Assembly: GCA_027600665.1 (NCBI GenBank)
Contig: JADGJL010000054.1
Location: 1 to 53,586 of the forward strand
Length of the DNA stretch: 53,586 nt
DNA from: Irineochytrium annulatum
Lineage: Eukaryota > Chytridiomycota > Chytridiomycetes > Chytridiales > Chytridiaceae
Direction of reading: 5' to 3'
A model generated the notes under the pieces. That model did no database searches. It saw nothing but the letters and a program-made list of their open reading frames with translations, and was not told where the DNA came from. Each line of letters starts with the position of its first letter. Within the stretch, counting starts at the first letter, position 1. Below are positions 1 through 11,658 of the stretch, piece after piece. The position numbers were made by a program, and so were the translations under genes.

Positions 1-802
1 TCCCCCTCCTCCAAATCCCCCAACCCCTCGCCCTAGCGCCCGTCTCGACCCTCTCGAATCTTGCCCGGGCCTTTTCATTATCACGACCGTACTCCCCGTC
101 CGCACCACGATACACGGTGGCAAGCCCCAGACGGAGCATCTCCACGCTCACGTTCATGCAACCCCAACCGCCAGGAAGGCAATGGCAAAGCCAGCAACAC
201 GACCATTGGGAAGGTAGTTCCACCACGGCCACGGCACGGTCGTACTTGTCGCGACGCATAAAGGTGATGAAGACATCGCGCGCGAGGAGCTTGCGCGTCA
301 GCCATGCTTTGGCCTCAGCGCCGCCCTTTTGGCCGGGCTCCCCGAAGTGGGCGCACTGTCAATCAGTTGTGAAGGAGCGAAAAATAAAGTAAACAACCAC
401 GAAACCGAAGTCCAAGGGGGTAAATCTTACCTCCGGGGCATCCACACCCGCCAACCGTATCGATATCGAGTCGCGGAACGTCGTCCTCATGAGCGTCGTC
501 GGCAAAGGGTGGATCACCACCCTGATGCCGTCCGCGTCCCCGACCTTCACGACCCGAGCATAGACCCGCTTGCGCCTTTCGAACCACCTGTGAGGGATCG
601 CGTCGGCCGTGAGCGGTTTGAAGGTCAGGTAGTGACGGAAGGCGGAGATGAGGGTTTTGGTTAGAAGGACCAGGATGAGGAGGATGAAGACAACGACGAA
701 GGGGTGGTCCATTAGCGTGCGGCTGTCGAGCGTCCACCCGGCTATCCGCAGCGACTTGTTATCGAGGGCATTACGCAGGTTGGAAGTCCACCTACACGTC
801 AT
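1..802 (-). CDS. LCL3: LCL3-type membrane-anchored staphylococcal-nuclease-like protein (partial, 3' end beyond window)
   Basis: Two exons are visible: 802-431 and 355-1, with a 75-nt GT-AG intron (430-356) in phase 0; the gene runs off the left edge. The first ATG in frame is at 802. Residues about 35-50 form one strong transmembrane segment (FVVVFILLILVLL). The nuclease fold follows, with VGDADGI and, across the splice, LAGVDAPE joined to CAHFGEPGQ, the arrangement of fungal LCL3. Further on, RRDKYDRAVAV and VSVEMLRLGLATVYRG match the SNase core. The family is a mitochondrial or endomembrane nuclease-like protein of poorly known role, linked to lifespan in yeast. The N-terminal anchor plus SNase order makes LCL3 a better call than a secreted nuclease. 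The extreme C-terminus is missing. Confidence 0.85.
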
Positions 803-844
803 CAATAACCTTAGCTCCGAAAGAAATTGGCGAGCAGCAAACAC

Positions 845-1365
845 AAGGAAGAGGGAGGCAATAAAAGTTCAGTAAAGCAAGATTCAGCAAGACCTGGCCA
901 AATTCTCCGATTCCAAATTCGAAAGCTTCTTCATGATTGCAAGGTAGATGTCCTCAAAAAACCGCACCACGTAATGCGGCAGCACGATCGGAGCCATCCT
1001 TCTTTCAGCGAACCAATGAGGTGCCTGAAGACTCCGTGGAAGAGGCCAAGCTTCCAGATCTCCTTGTCCAGTCTGCAGTATATGTAACAGCACTGATGCT
1101 GCTGGATTTGAATAGGTTGGACATGCCGGTCCGATCCGTGGCCACTGACCACATCGTCAACGCGATGCTCGACATAAAAAGTCAGCTGCTCCCGCCACTT
1201 CATCTCCAAGTCTCTCCCCAATTTTATTCTCGAATTCAATCGACCGCCCTCTCGCATCAACCTCCTGTCGCCGCCATTTGCAGACTCAACGCACCAAACT
1301 CGCCTCTCCCATCCCCTCGCCTCTCCCAGCCCATCAGTCGCATCTTTTGATCTCTCCATCCAACT
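845..1365. other. Intergenic region between divergent LCL3 and small secretory gene; possible unconfirmed minus-strand exon
   Basis: No gene can be firmly supported. On the minus strand, two amphipathic stretches in different frames (DKEIWKLGLFHGVF near 1050 and YVVRFFEDIYLAIMKKL near 930) look protein-like and end in a stop near 885. No clean splice joins them and I recognise no family. A pyrimidine-rich tract of C and T at 1290-1362 directly precedes the ATG of the plus-strand gene and looks like its core promoter or 5' leader. Confidence 0.3.
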
Positions 1366-1841
1366 ATGTCGTCGGACTCCTCCTCCCGTGCCCGCATCGC
1401 CATCGCCGGCGCCGCCCTTTTCCTCGCCGTCACCTCCCCGTCCACCGGGGCCCTGCCCGTCCTCGGGCTCGATGCAGGTATGGCCTAGTCCCTCCCCCGC
1501 CACACCGCCCCGCTCCCCTTTCCCTCATGACCAATGTTCGAGAGTGACGTGGCAAACCTGACTCATCCCCCGCTTTCCACTGTTTTTTAACAACAGGCAT
1601 CACCGCCAACGTCGCGGGCCTGACGGTCGACCTGAACCTCGGCGCCGACCCGGGGTCCACGACGATGGACTCGTCGAGCGCCGTCGCGACCAACCTGCCG
1701 TCTACCATCCCCGTCTTGACGTCTTCGGTGATAGCCCCCGCGATCACTCAACCCGCGGTTTCGTCGACCTCGGCCTCCAAGACGACCACGGCCACCACCG
1801 CGACCAAGAAGCCAATCCCGACGCTCTGCTTGATCATGTGA
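1366..1841 (+). CDS. Small Ser/Thr/Ala-rich secretory-type protein with C-terminal CaaX-like motif
   Basis: Exons are 1366-1477 and 1597-1841, with an intron of 119 nt (GTATGG ... AACAG, phase 1), giving 118 residues. The N-terminus has a basic stretch (SSSRAR) then a hydrophobic core (IAIAGAALFLAV) and small residues, which reads as a signal peptide or signal anchor. The middle is rich in Ser, Thr, Val and Pro, as in O-glycosylated wall or surface proteins of fungi. The last four residues are CLIM, a perfect match to the CaaX prenylation signature with Met at the end, preceded by two Lys. A signal peptide and a CaaX box are topologically at odds, so the motif may be chance. No family is recognised. 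The C/T-rich leader suggests active expression. Confidence 0.65.
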
Positions 1842-2462
1842 TGTTTGCGGATGGAAGTTGACACATTCTTTGCTCGGTGTGGACGTTGATGTTCTCGGCT
1901 GCTGTGTGTATTTTTACGCGTCGTGTTGCTTGTTTTCGACTTTTCCGAAAGAAAGTACCAGTTTCCACTTCATCATGTTCGCATACTTTATCCCAACCGC
2001 GTTTTCAGATAGAGGCTTTTTTTCTTCATTTTATACGTTCGTTTGTTCCCTTAGACCAGTGTAGTGCTTCCTTGACATCTCGATGATACCTCTTTCCATG
2101 TATCAAACTTTTGCGATTGTTTGTTTTTTTGCATATCCCGATGGAGTTTAGTATAACCGCTTTTATTGTTTGACTGACGCAGTTTCTCTTCCAAGTATTG
2201 CTCATTAAAATCGACATGTGATTTCATTATTTTCTCATCACGTGAATGTAAGGGATCTTTCGAATTACAGGTATCAATACCCAAGCAAGTACAAACCAAT
2301 TTTTTCTTTGTTGTGTCACGAATGAACAAAAGCGCGAGCAACAAAAATATAACAAATACTATTATCACATCGCTTGTTTAATTGCTCATGTAAATGCTAA
2401 TTAGAATAATTATATCGAGAACAAAGGGTAAAGCACAATGTAGATGGCATCAGATGTGCGAA
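1842..2462. other. AT-rich convergent intergenic region
   Basis: This separates the 3' end of the small secretory gene (+) from the 3' end of the PP2A activator gene (-). It is T-rich then A-rich, with short open frames of low complexity only. I see no gene, tRNA or repeat in it. It presumably holds the two polyadenylation regions. Confidence 0.5.
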
Positions 2463-3625
2463 TCAGAGATTTATTGCATCCGTTGCGTCAACAAAGGGTA
2501 TAAGCGTCCCAAATGGGACGTGCTGGACAACGGGGAACTTCTTCAAGACCTCGGCAATGTACATTTTCATCATCCCGGAATTCACCTTCGACCACGTCGG
2601 TACGCCCGAAATGTCGTAAAGCAGCGGTGAGTGCTCGTGAAATGGCCCGTTCTTGACCTTAACGAGCGTTAGATATAGCCGACCTGCCAAATCCAACAGC
2701 AAAGATGTGTTTAATGGCGGTGAGGTACATATAATCCTTCGAGAAGTGCTCCAGTATTTCCTTCTGAAGAATCGACTTCGGTTTTAAGCGTGGATGATCT
2801 TATCTTATTGTGAGTGCAAAGCACGTTGTAGGAAAGTTCCAACCGTAAAGCTGAGAGCTCCCGAAGTAGTACGGCAAAAACTGATGGTCGTCGAGGCCCC
2901 AAACCCCATGACTGCCCGCCGGTTCCAACATATACACTCTTTGCAGCGTCCGCACCAGATCAAGGTACCTGTTCTCCCGTTAGCACCAAATGCTATCGCT
3001 CAAAACGCTTGTACTTTACAAAGACCCGCGTAACCACCGCCTGATAATCTTCCGGCTTCAAAATCCCGAGTTGATGCAGACAGCAGAGCCACAGCGCGAA
3101 GCACATCTCGTGCCCGCTCCCATAGTCCAACCGCACGCTGTGTCCAAAGCTTAGGATGAAGTACTCTCTAAGCTCAGGGAACGCAGCGACGGTGTCGCCA
3201 ACAAGAAGCCGCTGATGTAATTGCTCACTGTGCTTAATAACAAGGGTTACGTTCATCGCCAAAGAGAAGCATAATCAGACCTCCTCCATGTTGTCAGCCC
3301 ACTGACGAAAGGCCTTGTTCCCAAACCGCTGCGGGGTCTCCAAAGGCGGAAATTGCTCGATCCAGCCTGTCAACGTGTCCAGAATGGACAGCAGCTGTTC
3401 GCAAGGCTGCAATACGCGATCAAATAACGGCATTTCATTAATCCGGGAGACCAAGCCGGCTCTGCACACCTCGGAAACCAGACATGCGTCCGCGTTGGAC
3501 TTGTTCTTCACGGCCGCGTTCAGGCGATGCAGGAAATCAAGGTAACGCGCGAGACCTTCGCAACGGAGCCAGGCCGGCATGTTGGCCTCGGTACTTATTT
3601 GGCGCGTGGGGACTTCGTACGGCAT
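2463..3625 (-). CDS. Serine/threonine phosphatase 2A activator (PTPA, Rrd1/Rrd2 type peptidyl-prolyl isomerase)
   Basis: At least five exons read 3625 to 2463. PTPA landmarks appear in order: [10 protein letters not shown], then HSEQLHQRL after the first intron, [10 protein letters not shown] with the invariant Gly-Ser/Thr-Gly-His-Glu, [14 protein letters not shown], a lysine/proline-rich linker ([10 protein letters not shown]), and finally [16 protein letters not shown] and KFPVVQH. These are the binding-cleft signatures of the phosphotyrosyl phosphatase activator, which reconditions PP2A-like phosphatase catalytic subunits. Introns are tiny: the last one (roughly 2658-2700) is about 40 nt with a CTAAC branch site. 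The ATG at 3625 begins [11 protein letters not shown], a normal N-terminus for the family. Whether it is the Rrd1 or Rrd2 type cannot be decided by eye. It sits downstream of HIR3 on the same strand. Confidence 0.92.
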
Positions 3626-3939
3626 GATGTTGACTGAGGCTTGAAGAAGGGTTTCAGATGGTTAAGTGCGACTGACTATAGCAAATCTATTCAAAGAAGT
3701 CCTGCAGCTGTGCAATGCTCGTTTATTCATCATCTTCCACGCCAACAATGCCGTGCCCGAATATTGTTTTATTGTCAAAGCTTTCAGCCATTCATTTGTG
3801 CGAAGACGAATCGGATACGATTTTATTATGGCGTACATAAATTATGATTTTAAAAACATAGCCGCCAAATGTGCAGCTGCCTTTACTGCATTAATTCTTT
3901 ACATAACTACACGGCGGTATCAGCAACCCTTATATCGTA
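3626..3939. other. Short intergenic gap, HIR3 3' end to PP2A activator 5' end
   Basis: About 310 bp, AT-rich, containing the terminator region of HIR3 and the promoter of the PP2A activator gene. No separate gene is supported. Confidence 0.4.
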
Positions 3940-6900
3940 TCACTGCGCGTTCTCGTTCTCCACGTTCGCAGTCCCCTCCCCGTTCAGTACGACATCCCCA
4001 TTCACAACGGCCTCCCCGTTCGCAACGGCCTCCGCGTTCGCAACGGCCTCCGCGTTCGCGATAGCCTCCGCGTTCGCGATAGCCTCCCCAACGTCGTCAT
4101 TCTTGACAACAATTTTCGCAAACTTTTTGACGTTGCAAGCTCGTTTTAAAAGCAGGTTGAAAAACCCCGCCGGGTCAACAGCGACGAGAGGATGAGCGGA
4201 TCTACTTGCGGGAGGAATTTCGGTCGCGAGAAACATAATCGCGTAAACACCAACGATAACTTCATTTATCTATGTGCAAGGTTTTATGAATTAGAAAAGA
4301 GCGCAACTCATCACTACACCTTTGCGTCATCCTCTGCTTCCTCATTTGACTTCTTCAGCTGCACTGCGTCTTGCAACATCGCGAGCATTTCCGCCTGTGC
4401 TTGCATCTGTTTTTCCAGCTCTCCCACAAGTATTATGAAATCGGCCTGCTTCACCTCGGCCAAGAGTCGAGCAAAACCCTCTTTGTACTGAACGCTGCAC
4501 CATAGTCAGACCAGAAACGTTAAACGTTGCCAACCGGGAAGCCAGCATGTTCACCGCGACCTTGTATGCGGTGGACCACAACGTATTTGGGTATATAAGA
4601 AAGTCCTCGGACTTTCGAAGCTTCTTTAAAATATGCCGTATGTTTTCGTAATCATCCGTGCTTTCTAAAATCCCTATCAGGGCCAGGGTATACTTGTGAA
4701 TGTAGACGAAGTGCTTGCCGGGCCTGAACAAGTTAAAATCCAGTACAATTATTGATATTCGCACATTTCAAACTCGGGCCGCCAGAAGTTAACGTAAGTC
4801 TTCGTGGTTTTGATTTGAAACAAGTTCATCAATTCCGCCTTGGCAGTGTTGAAGTCTTTCTTGACGGTGTTATAAAGCCAGAAGCTCTACGTAAGAAAGG
4901 GATTAGCGTTGATCGTAATTTTCTTGTCATCATACTCTCCAATACGGTTTGTGTTGCCACTTCTTTTTGTCGAGCGACTTCATTTTATTCAACTCGCCTT
5001 CTAGCGCGTCAAAAGCGCACGACTCTAAACTTCTTCCGACGGACGTTGCTTCGGCAATGATAGCCTCCGCTTCCTCCTTTTTAATGGTCCTTAATATCAC
5101 TTCCGCCTACCAGACGCGTTATCAGATTCTATGATAAACTTTGCGACAGGTACTTACGGACACCCTTTTAGCGTGCAACCTCTTGAATAGGTAGGACACC
5201 AAAGCGTAAGAAGGATCGAGAATATGTTCCTGTTCTTTGGTTGGCCATTGTGCAGGTACTAGGCGAATCGACCTTCCATATGCGCCAATGATATTCTTTT
5301 ATGCGTAATTATTGCAGCACAAAGAGGTGTGATCAATGGAATACCTTATAATTGCCGTTCTCTTTGTCGATGAGCTTTGCTAACATGAATGGATACTGCC
5401 ACTCGGCAGGGTCCTCTATCATTGCTTTTCGAAATAGAGACTTGGCAAACTTTATCAGCGATTGACGGGAAATTTCGGAAGCGCTTTCGCTCATAGGAGG
5501 CAATCCGAACCGACTCTTCCAAATTGACAAAGATTTCAGAGCGTATGTGCGTATCGCGGCGCACTCCATCGGACGGGTCAATATCGAAAAGCAAAGCATT
5601 CCAAAATTCCCCCACAGCATTCTAACGAAGTCTTTCCATGAGGCGCAGAAGTCCGGTGTCGCTATCCTCCAGTCTCCAGGCCCGGTCATGCGCTGATATA
5701 GCTTTAAGCTCTCAAAGTAACAGTGCAACGCTTTCTAAATATATTCAGCAGCAAATTGAAGGATGTGAACAAACAATTTGATGTAGTCTGATATCCTTAA
5801 AGCTGCGAACTATTTCCACGGCACTCCAACTCAGGATTTCGTTCGCGAGAGCATGATAAACTTGTCCCAGATACAGCCAAGACTCAAGACTCGTCGGATA
5901 GATGTATAAGTTCAGCTAGCGAAGTAAGTAAACAGCAAAGGAACCCGGAAGCATACAAGAAACTCTTTTGCCGCTGATTCTAAATTCTCGATTGACTTCC
6001 ACGTCTTTGTCGCGGGGCCTTTTTGCCTCTGCATCAGAAAAGCGATCTTTCCACGCAAGAGGAACAGCTCTTTATACACTTTTGCACCTTTAGTACTTTC
6101 CACGCACTGCTTACATACCAGCAACGTCTTCATATGACAATATGTTAAATGTTGGCAACGAGGTTGATAACATAGACTTTTGGTCATCAAAACAAATATC
6201 CGAGTTAAGTAGGCCGTTTATAACTTCCTTGTTGAACAAGATCTGTTCTAAATTTGTATGGTAAGTAAAAGACTATGAGGTCGTCATCAAATGCAATGCT
6301 TACTCCGTTCTAAGGGGGGTTCCTTGAAAACCTCGCCAATGCGGTCAAGACACTCTCGGATATCGACCGATATTGTCTTGTATCCCCGCGCAATTTTGCT
6401 CCTTATGAACTGAGAAATCGAGAAAAACACTTCGGCGGCAGCCTTTCTATCGAATTCCAATGGTACCGCATCATGCTCCATCAATACGGAATCAGCGTCC
6501 GCCTTAATGAGGACCCCGTAAAGACAGCAGTAGCATTGGAAGACTTCGCCACAGATAGCCCCTTCCTTCGAGTCCTTCAAATGGCGAAGAATCAGTCTTA
6601 AAAACGAGCCTAAGAATTCATGAACTTTTAGCAAAACAAGCGATGCAATATACCATTATCTGCCGCACACATTGCTATCTCTCCGAGCTGAGAGTGCCCA
6701 AAAATTAAAATCTCCCCGACCCCATCAATCTTGCTGTTCGACCAAATGGCGGAAGTTGGCCCTTTAGGCAAAATTGACTTGCAAACGAAGTGCAGTGCCG
6801 ACCAAGCGCTTATTATGAAAGTGGTGTATAGCACAGCATGGATACCGTCCTTCCAATCGGAATGCCTTTCCATTAAAAAGCAGGCGATGCGATAGTGAAA

Positions 6901-9900
6901 AAAAATCACTGCGATGATTTGTCCGTGCAGGTCCTCTTTTCCTTTTGCGGCGTAGTGTTCGTCATCCCATAGCTTCCCACGCGTTTGCTCATGTGAGAAA
7001 AAGCCCAGCACATCCACGTTCCAGTTCGCATTGCATAAATGCACAAACTCTCGCAGCAGTAATGCAACCTTTAAAATCTTCAGGCAAGTCTATGGAATAA
7101 ATATTCTTACGTTAGCAATAGTGTTTGGAAAGCTGCGAGCGAAGAAATTTCGAGTCGACTTCACCAACAGCTTCAGAGCACACACGAACGCATCCGGCCC
7201 CCGATCTAGTGCCACTAGAGACTGCAATAAAAGGTTACCGCACATTCCAGCTCTCGTCTGACCTCATATAGGTTCCGAAGCATGTTTTCATGCACGCCGG
7301 AATTAACATCGTAGTACACGAATTTCCGTGAAATAGAGGACTCTTCAGTAAGAGACACGTCATCTTCCTCGTCACAATATGGCAAAAAAACAGAACCTAG
7401 GCGCTGAAAGACGCCCTGGTGATCCCCAGCAGCAAAATGATTCGCATATTCCATGGTGTAACGCTTTGTCGACAGAGTTAAAATCCGCTGATTAATGATA
7501 CTCGAAGATATAACATTCCGAGACCGACTTCAGCGCCAGCGTTATTAGTAAGACTTGAAGTTTGACACATACCAATTAGCAAGCACAATAGGACTTCTGA
7601 CACTTGATACGTCAGCGGCCAAAGAGTCGGCAACCCTAGCGCCGCTTACGTACAGCGCAAGCGCCGAATCTGGCGACAAAATCTCCGTCGCTTTTCCTCG
7701 TAACCAGTAATACCTTTTTTGATAAGACAACCAAAGCAATTATCAAAAAGCACCTACCGGAGAGAGTCCACCAGCGGGACATTGGACCATACGTCAGGGC
7801 AGCTCATTACTTTATCAAGCAACGTTTTCGCCAAAAGGGTGAAGACAGTGGAGCTCCAAAGATGTGGTAATTCGTTCGCATCCGGCTGGTGGGCAGTAGC
7901 ATCGTAAGAAACTTCCGCCATAAACAGTAGCGCCTATCAAAGTATTACATTCCTAATTTGATCCACGGCGCTACCTCGAATCTCTCTACGGACGGCTGCC
8001 GGTCGAAGTCTATCCGTAACTGTCTTATTGCATCAAAGTTTACCGATGCGTTGAGAACGGACGCGAAAACATCGTAAAGGTTGTCCGGCCACTTATATCG
8101 CCATGGAGAAAATACACCCGAGTCCATCCCAACGCATGCGTAAAGAAATTCTTTGAGCAGCTTCGATAAGGAACTCTCTCCGGTCTTTGAAAGATACAGC
8201 CGGAGAGACTCCGTCGTCAAGTACGGATGCTCCGACGCATCTGCTTCATTTGCCGCATCCGCATCTACCGATTCAGCTGACGCATTCTTTAAGTGGAACG
8301 GGACTAAAGCTTTGTTGGCGGACATGTGCAACGTTAGAAAGTGCGCAAGGACTTCGTGTTCGTCAACGTCCGGAGTTGCGGGTAGGTCTGCTAGAAGCTC
8401 TTTTTCACCAAAATTCGTACGATACTTCCGAGGTAACCACGAGTTTAGATTGTTAGCAAAGTTCGGCTGCAACGCGGAACTTCCAGAATCTATCGCCTTC
8501 GGTTTGATGCGCTTGGAAGATCTTCAAACTTTAAACCAATTTATCGCTACTCTACTTATACCGCAAGGAGTCGTTCTCATATTCAATGCTTCTTTTCTGT
8601 CTCTTTTTCGGAGGGCCGCTATCCTCCACCTCAAGCGTGGGCGTGGCCGCCTCCGCAATCGGATTTGCCGCTTCCTCCGCTATCGTTGTGACTGCCACAC
8701 CGTCCTCCGCTGTTGGACTTGCCACATCTTCCCCCGCATTCCGTTTGGCCACTTCCTCCTCCGTGCTCGTATTTGCCTCGGCCTTCTGCACGCTCGGTTC
8801 TGCAACTGCCTCTTGCGTGGTCGCGCCAGCTGCAACATCGTCGGTCATCGAAATTGCCGCGTCGTCTACGATCCGGTCGACACCATTCTCCTTCGGCCCG
8901 GCATGATCCTCCAAGGGCGCGGGATCCTTCATCAGCAGCTCCTCCGCTTCGTTAACGTTCATATCCGAAGGAACTATGCGGATTGCCTGGCCGAAGTGAC
9001 CATTCACATCGCTGCACATAAGGACTACATTAATTATTTTCAAATACCTCGCCGTTGCGGACTTGCAAATCTTCAGCAACAACTTTCCATATGACGACCA
9101 AGAGACCGTTGTTAGTTCGTGCACACTGGCATTAATTCTGACGTTGTATTGATCTAACTAGGTAAGGAAATATGGTCTGTCACAATCACATACTTGAGCG
9201 AGGAGGATTTCTCGAAATAGGCACTGAGAGCTGCGCTGTATTTTGAGGTGTAATGTAGTTCAACATCGCCCGTCCACGTTCGAAATCGGGATTTATCGCT
9301 AGCGCCCGCTGAAGGATAGGCAAACATGCGTCGAAATCGCCAACGTCAAACGTTGTCTGGATTTTTAGTTAGCTATAACCATCGGATATCAACGGCAAAC
9401 ATTTGCCAAAGCCTCCAGTGCTAACCACTCCTCAATTTTTGTCAAGGAGTATGAAAGAGCCATCTTGTAAGCAGTGCAAGACAGGCTTAGGTCCCTCAAT
9501 CTAGCTCCCAAATGGCCTATCGCCATCCAAACATTGGAGTCTGAGGGATCAATAGCGACCGCCTGCCGGGTAAGATACGGACATTCGCAATGAACGACCT
9601 CACTTTCTGGTAAAAGGTAATAGCCTCGACGCAGTTGCCCGTGGCACCAAGAACCTCGGCATAGTTTTTGTTGACAACGTAATGCAGCGCATGCATTGGG
9701 GAGTCGTGGATGTTCTTAACATTCTACCCGACGCGTTTGAGGTTGTCGAAAGTCGTTTCATACCTTCGCAAGTTCCTCGTCAAAGACAGGGTGCTCCAGG
9801 AGGGCCTGGTATGCGGCTTTGCATTCGTCCAGACGTCCATCTTTCTGCATGGCAAGAATCCTGTTGTACTCTTCCAGGCCCTTCACCACCTGTTCGCGCT

Positions 9901-10000
9901 TAATGGGACGTCCTTGTTGGCAGTGTACCTCTACTTCCTTGGACACGACCTCCTCGTCCTCATCGTCCGCATTGAGGGCGCGAAAGCGTACTATGGACAT
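3940..10000 (-). CDS. HIR3: HIR3/CABIN1 family subunit of the HIR histone H3-H4 chaperone complex
   Basis: A very long multi-exon gene (about 17-19 exons) from ATG at 10000 to a stop at 3940. The N-terminus (FRALNADDEDEE, then AYQALLEHPVF) is the Hir3/Cabin1 start. TPR-like helices follow: RQAVAIDPSDSNVWMAIG near 9500 and RALAINPDFERG near 9300. Next come an acidic Ala-rich insert and a basic patch PPKKRQKR (about 8640), then RYYWLRGKA (7700), FQCYCCLYGV (6540), KELFLLRGKIAF (6060), ALHCYFESLKLY (5720), AMIEDPAEWQYPFMLAKL (5400), LDPSYALVSYLFKRL (5190), DKKKWQHKPYWRV (4950) and RPGKHFVYIHKY joined to KKLRK (4600-4710). The last two are classic Cabin1/Hir3 signatures. The protein scaffolds Hir1/Hir2/Hpc2 for replication-independent nucleosome assembly. 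The tail carries six-residue repeats (see repeat entry). Inner exon borders are approximate. Confidence 0.88.
3960..4090 (-). repeat. 18-bp coding tandem repeat in the last exon of HIR3
   Basis: Roughly five to six imperfect copies of an 18-nt unit (plus-strand form close to GTTCGCAACGGCCTCCGC) encode the hexapeptide ANAEAV/ANAEAI/ANGEAV on the minus strand. It forms the extreme, probably disordered, acidic C-terminus of the Hir3-like protein. Copies differ by a few silent or conservative changes (NAEAI, NAEAV, NGEAV, NGDVV), a sign of slippage followed by drift. Confidence 0.8.
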
Positions 10001-11658
10001 GTACAGGTAGTAATTGGACTGTCAGTGCCACAACCGCAGCTCGTTTGACGCGTCCGTTGCTACGAGTATGGAGCTTGCCTGGACGGTAATTAGACGTGGC
10101 CTTCGGCGTGCAAGCCGCCGGGCTTGTAAGAACCACATTTGTCTGAAAAGTGGCCTTGCACCGTCGCTCAGACCACTTAGCGCGTATGCCGTTTGCCGTG
10201 CTAGCACCTCGGCCCAAACATTCGGCGTGCTATGGACGTTGGAGCGTTACGGTTGTGGCAAACCTGGGTGCTTGATGAAGGACTACCTGTCTGCTAATGA
10301 CGGCGACGTTGATGAATCCAAACCCTAAGGGATCGTTGGAGACGACAGGAGCCCTACTTTTGACGACAGGATGACGAAGATGGCATGACACGGCAGATGA
10401 CCTGCGGGCGATCTTCGATGCTCGTGAAGAAAATGACTTCCTTGTCACTACCGAGTCAATTTTAAGGCTCTGTTATGTTACAATCCCGCCAGACTTGACA
10501 ACAGCAACAATGCTGGTGAGTTCTTGGGGGTTGCTGTGGCGAGACCATGGAAGCTACAGTGATGGCCACAGGCGGGCCCCCGCCCGGAAGGACTTTGATG
10601 TGTCAGACAGTGCGATTGGTGAGGGCTTAATGGTCACCACCCTCGTTAAACCAGACTGCACTGTCTAGGCCGTGCGATGAGGCTCCGGTGTTAGCGTACG
10701 TGTCGGACCATTTGTGGTCAGTTAGTGCAATGTTCGGCTGGTAACAATTAGCTGGCTTATCACAACTTTTGTTTTACATATATAATTGTAATGTCGTCAA
10801 ATTTTCGTTCGGTGATTAAGTTGTTGGGGAAGCTTGCATGCCTCCCATACTACAGGGCCTCGAGATAAAAACGACATAAAGCTTTTTGGACAATTCCGAT
10901 GAAACTGAGCCGTTTACTGCCTGCACATAGAGTGCTCCTCGAGTCACTTTTTTAACCTAAACCATAATAACGTCATCGCCAAAAATGTCACGCTTTTCAT
11001 TGTTCACCAAATATGGGAACATACTTAACGAGGCGTATGGTAAGTATGCAGCACTTAATCTGAATGCAACCTTTCATCATCGTCCAGCTGTTTGCTAAAG
11101 CTCTTCTCTGTTGTCACGTTTAAAGGAAACATGAACAACGTCGTACCTTCAAGATGCCACTGCGAGAGCAACATTATGTGACTTCTTGATGCTTAAAAGG
11201 CAATCGGACTTCACGGCATCTAGAAATAATACAGGCGGCCTTTAACTTGTCATAGACACCGCCGTTTGACCGCGATGTAATAATCTCCTTGATCAAGAAC
11301 ACGTTTGTGACAAATGGGACGGACGGTGGACTACCAAAAAAAAAAAATTACCGACACGGTCTTGGGTCCGTTTTTTCAGTGGTCGCCTTGCGGAACGCAC
11401 AGCACGAAGCAGTCGCGAGGTCAACAGGTGCCGGTTGATTCCGGCAGCTTCGGCGGACTCCGCGAAGACTCCCTGGCTTCGCTTGGCAGCAATTTGGAGC
11501 AGATTCTCGTACTGTAGGGTGACCCCTGCCACTTAAATTTGACAACCCTGGCAATCCAGACGCGATGTGCGCGATCACCACGCTCTGGATCAACAGGGAG
11601 ACGCGTGTCGGAGTTCGGGGCTTGCGGATAGGCGTCTCTTCGACGCGGACCCGCCATC
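10001..11658. other. Long intergenic region, divergent promoters of HIR3 and membrane protein A
   Basis: This 1.66-kb gap is the longest without a supported gene. The part 10000-10450 is GC-balanced with overlapping short open frames on both strands but no recognisable domain or consistent splice pattern. Around 10566-10583 lies a GC-rich palindrome (GGCGGG CC CCCGCC), and at about 10610-10670 a 9-bp perfect inverted repeat. A run of about 13 A at 11336-11348 is a homopolymer. The AT-rich part 10740-11290 shows nothing clear. It may hold an unannotated RNA gene. Confidence 0.4.
10608..10672. other. Inverted repeat / potential RNA hairpin in the long intergenic gap
   Basis: The arms AGACAGTGC and GCACTGTCT are perfect complements about 45 nt apart. 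Inside them, GGTGAGGG and CACCACCCTC can pair further with small bulges. It lies between two divergently transcribed genes, not at a gene 3' end, so it is not an obvious terminator. It could be a structured non-coding RNA piece or an operator-like palindrome. No known snRNA, RNase P or SRP signature was matched with confidence. Confidence 0.35.

Noticed and set aside
931..1503. A 190-codon minus-strand frame upstream of LCL3
   Set aside because: It overlaps the signal-peptide exon of the small secretory gene and has Gly/Glu low complexity. Part of it (near 1050) looks protein-like but no splice or family supports a gene.
8153..9094. A 313-codon open frame on the plus strand
   Set aside because: It lies antisense to HIR3 exons that carry clear family motifs; its Ala/Ser-rich product is a mirror of the acidic low-complexity coding region and shows no domain.
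11336..11348. Poly-A run as a retroposon tail
   Set aside because: No target-site duplication or reverse-transcriptase remnant was seen beside it; it is just a homopolymer.
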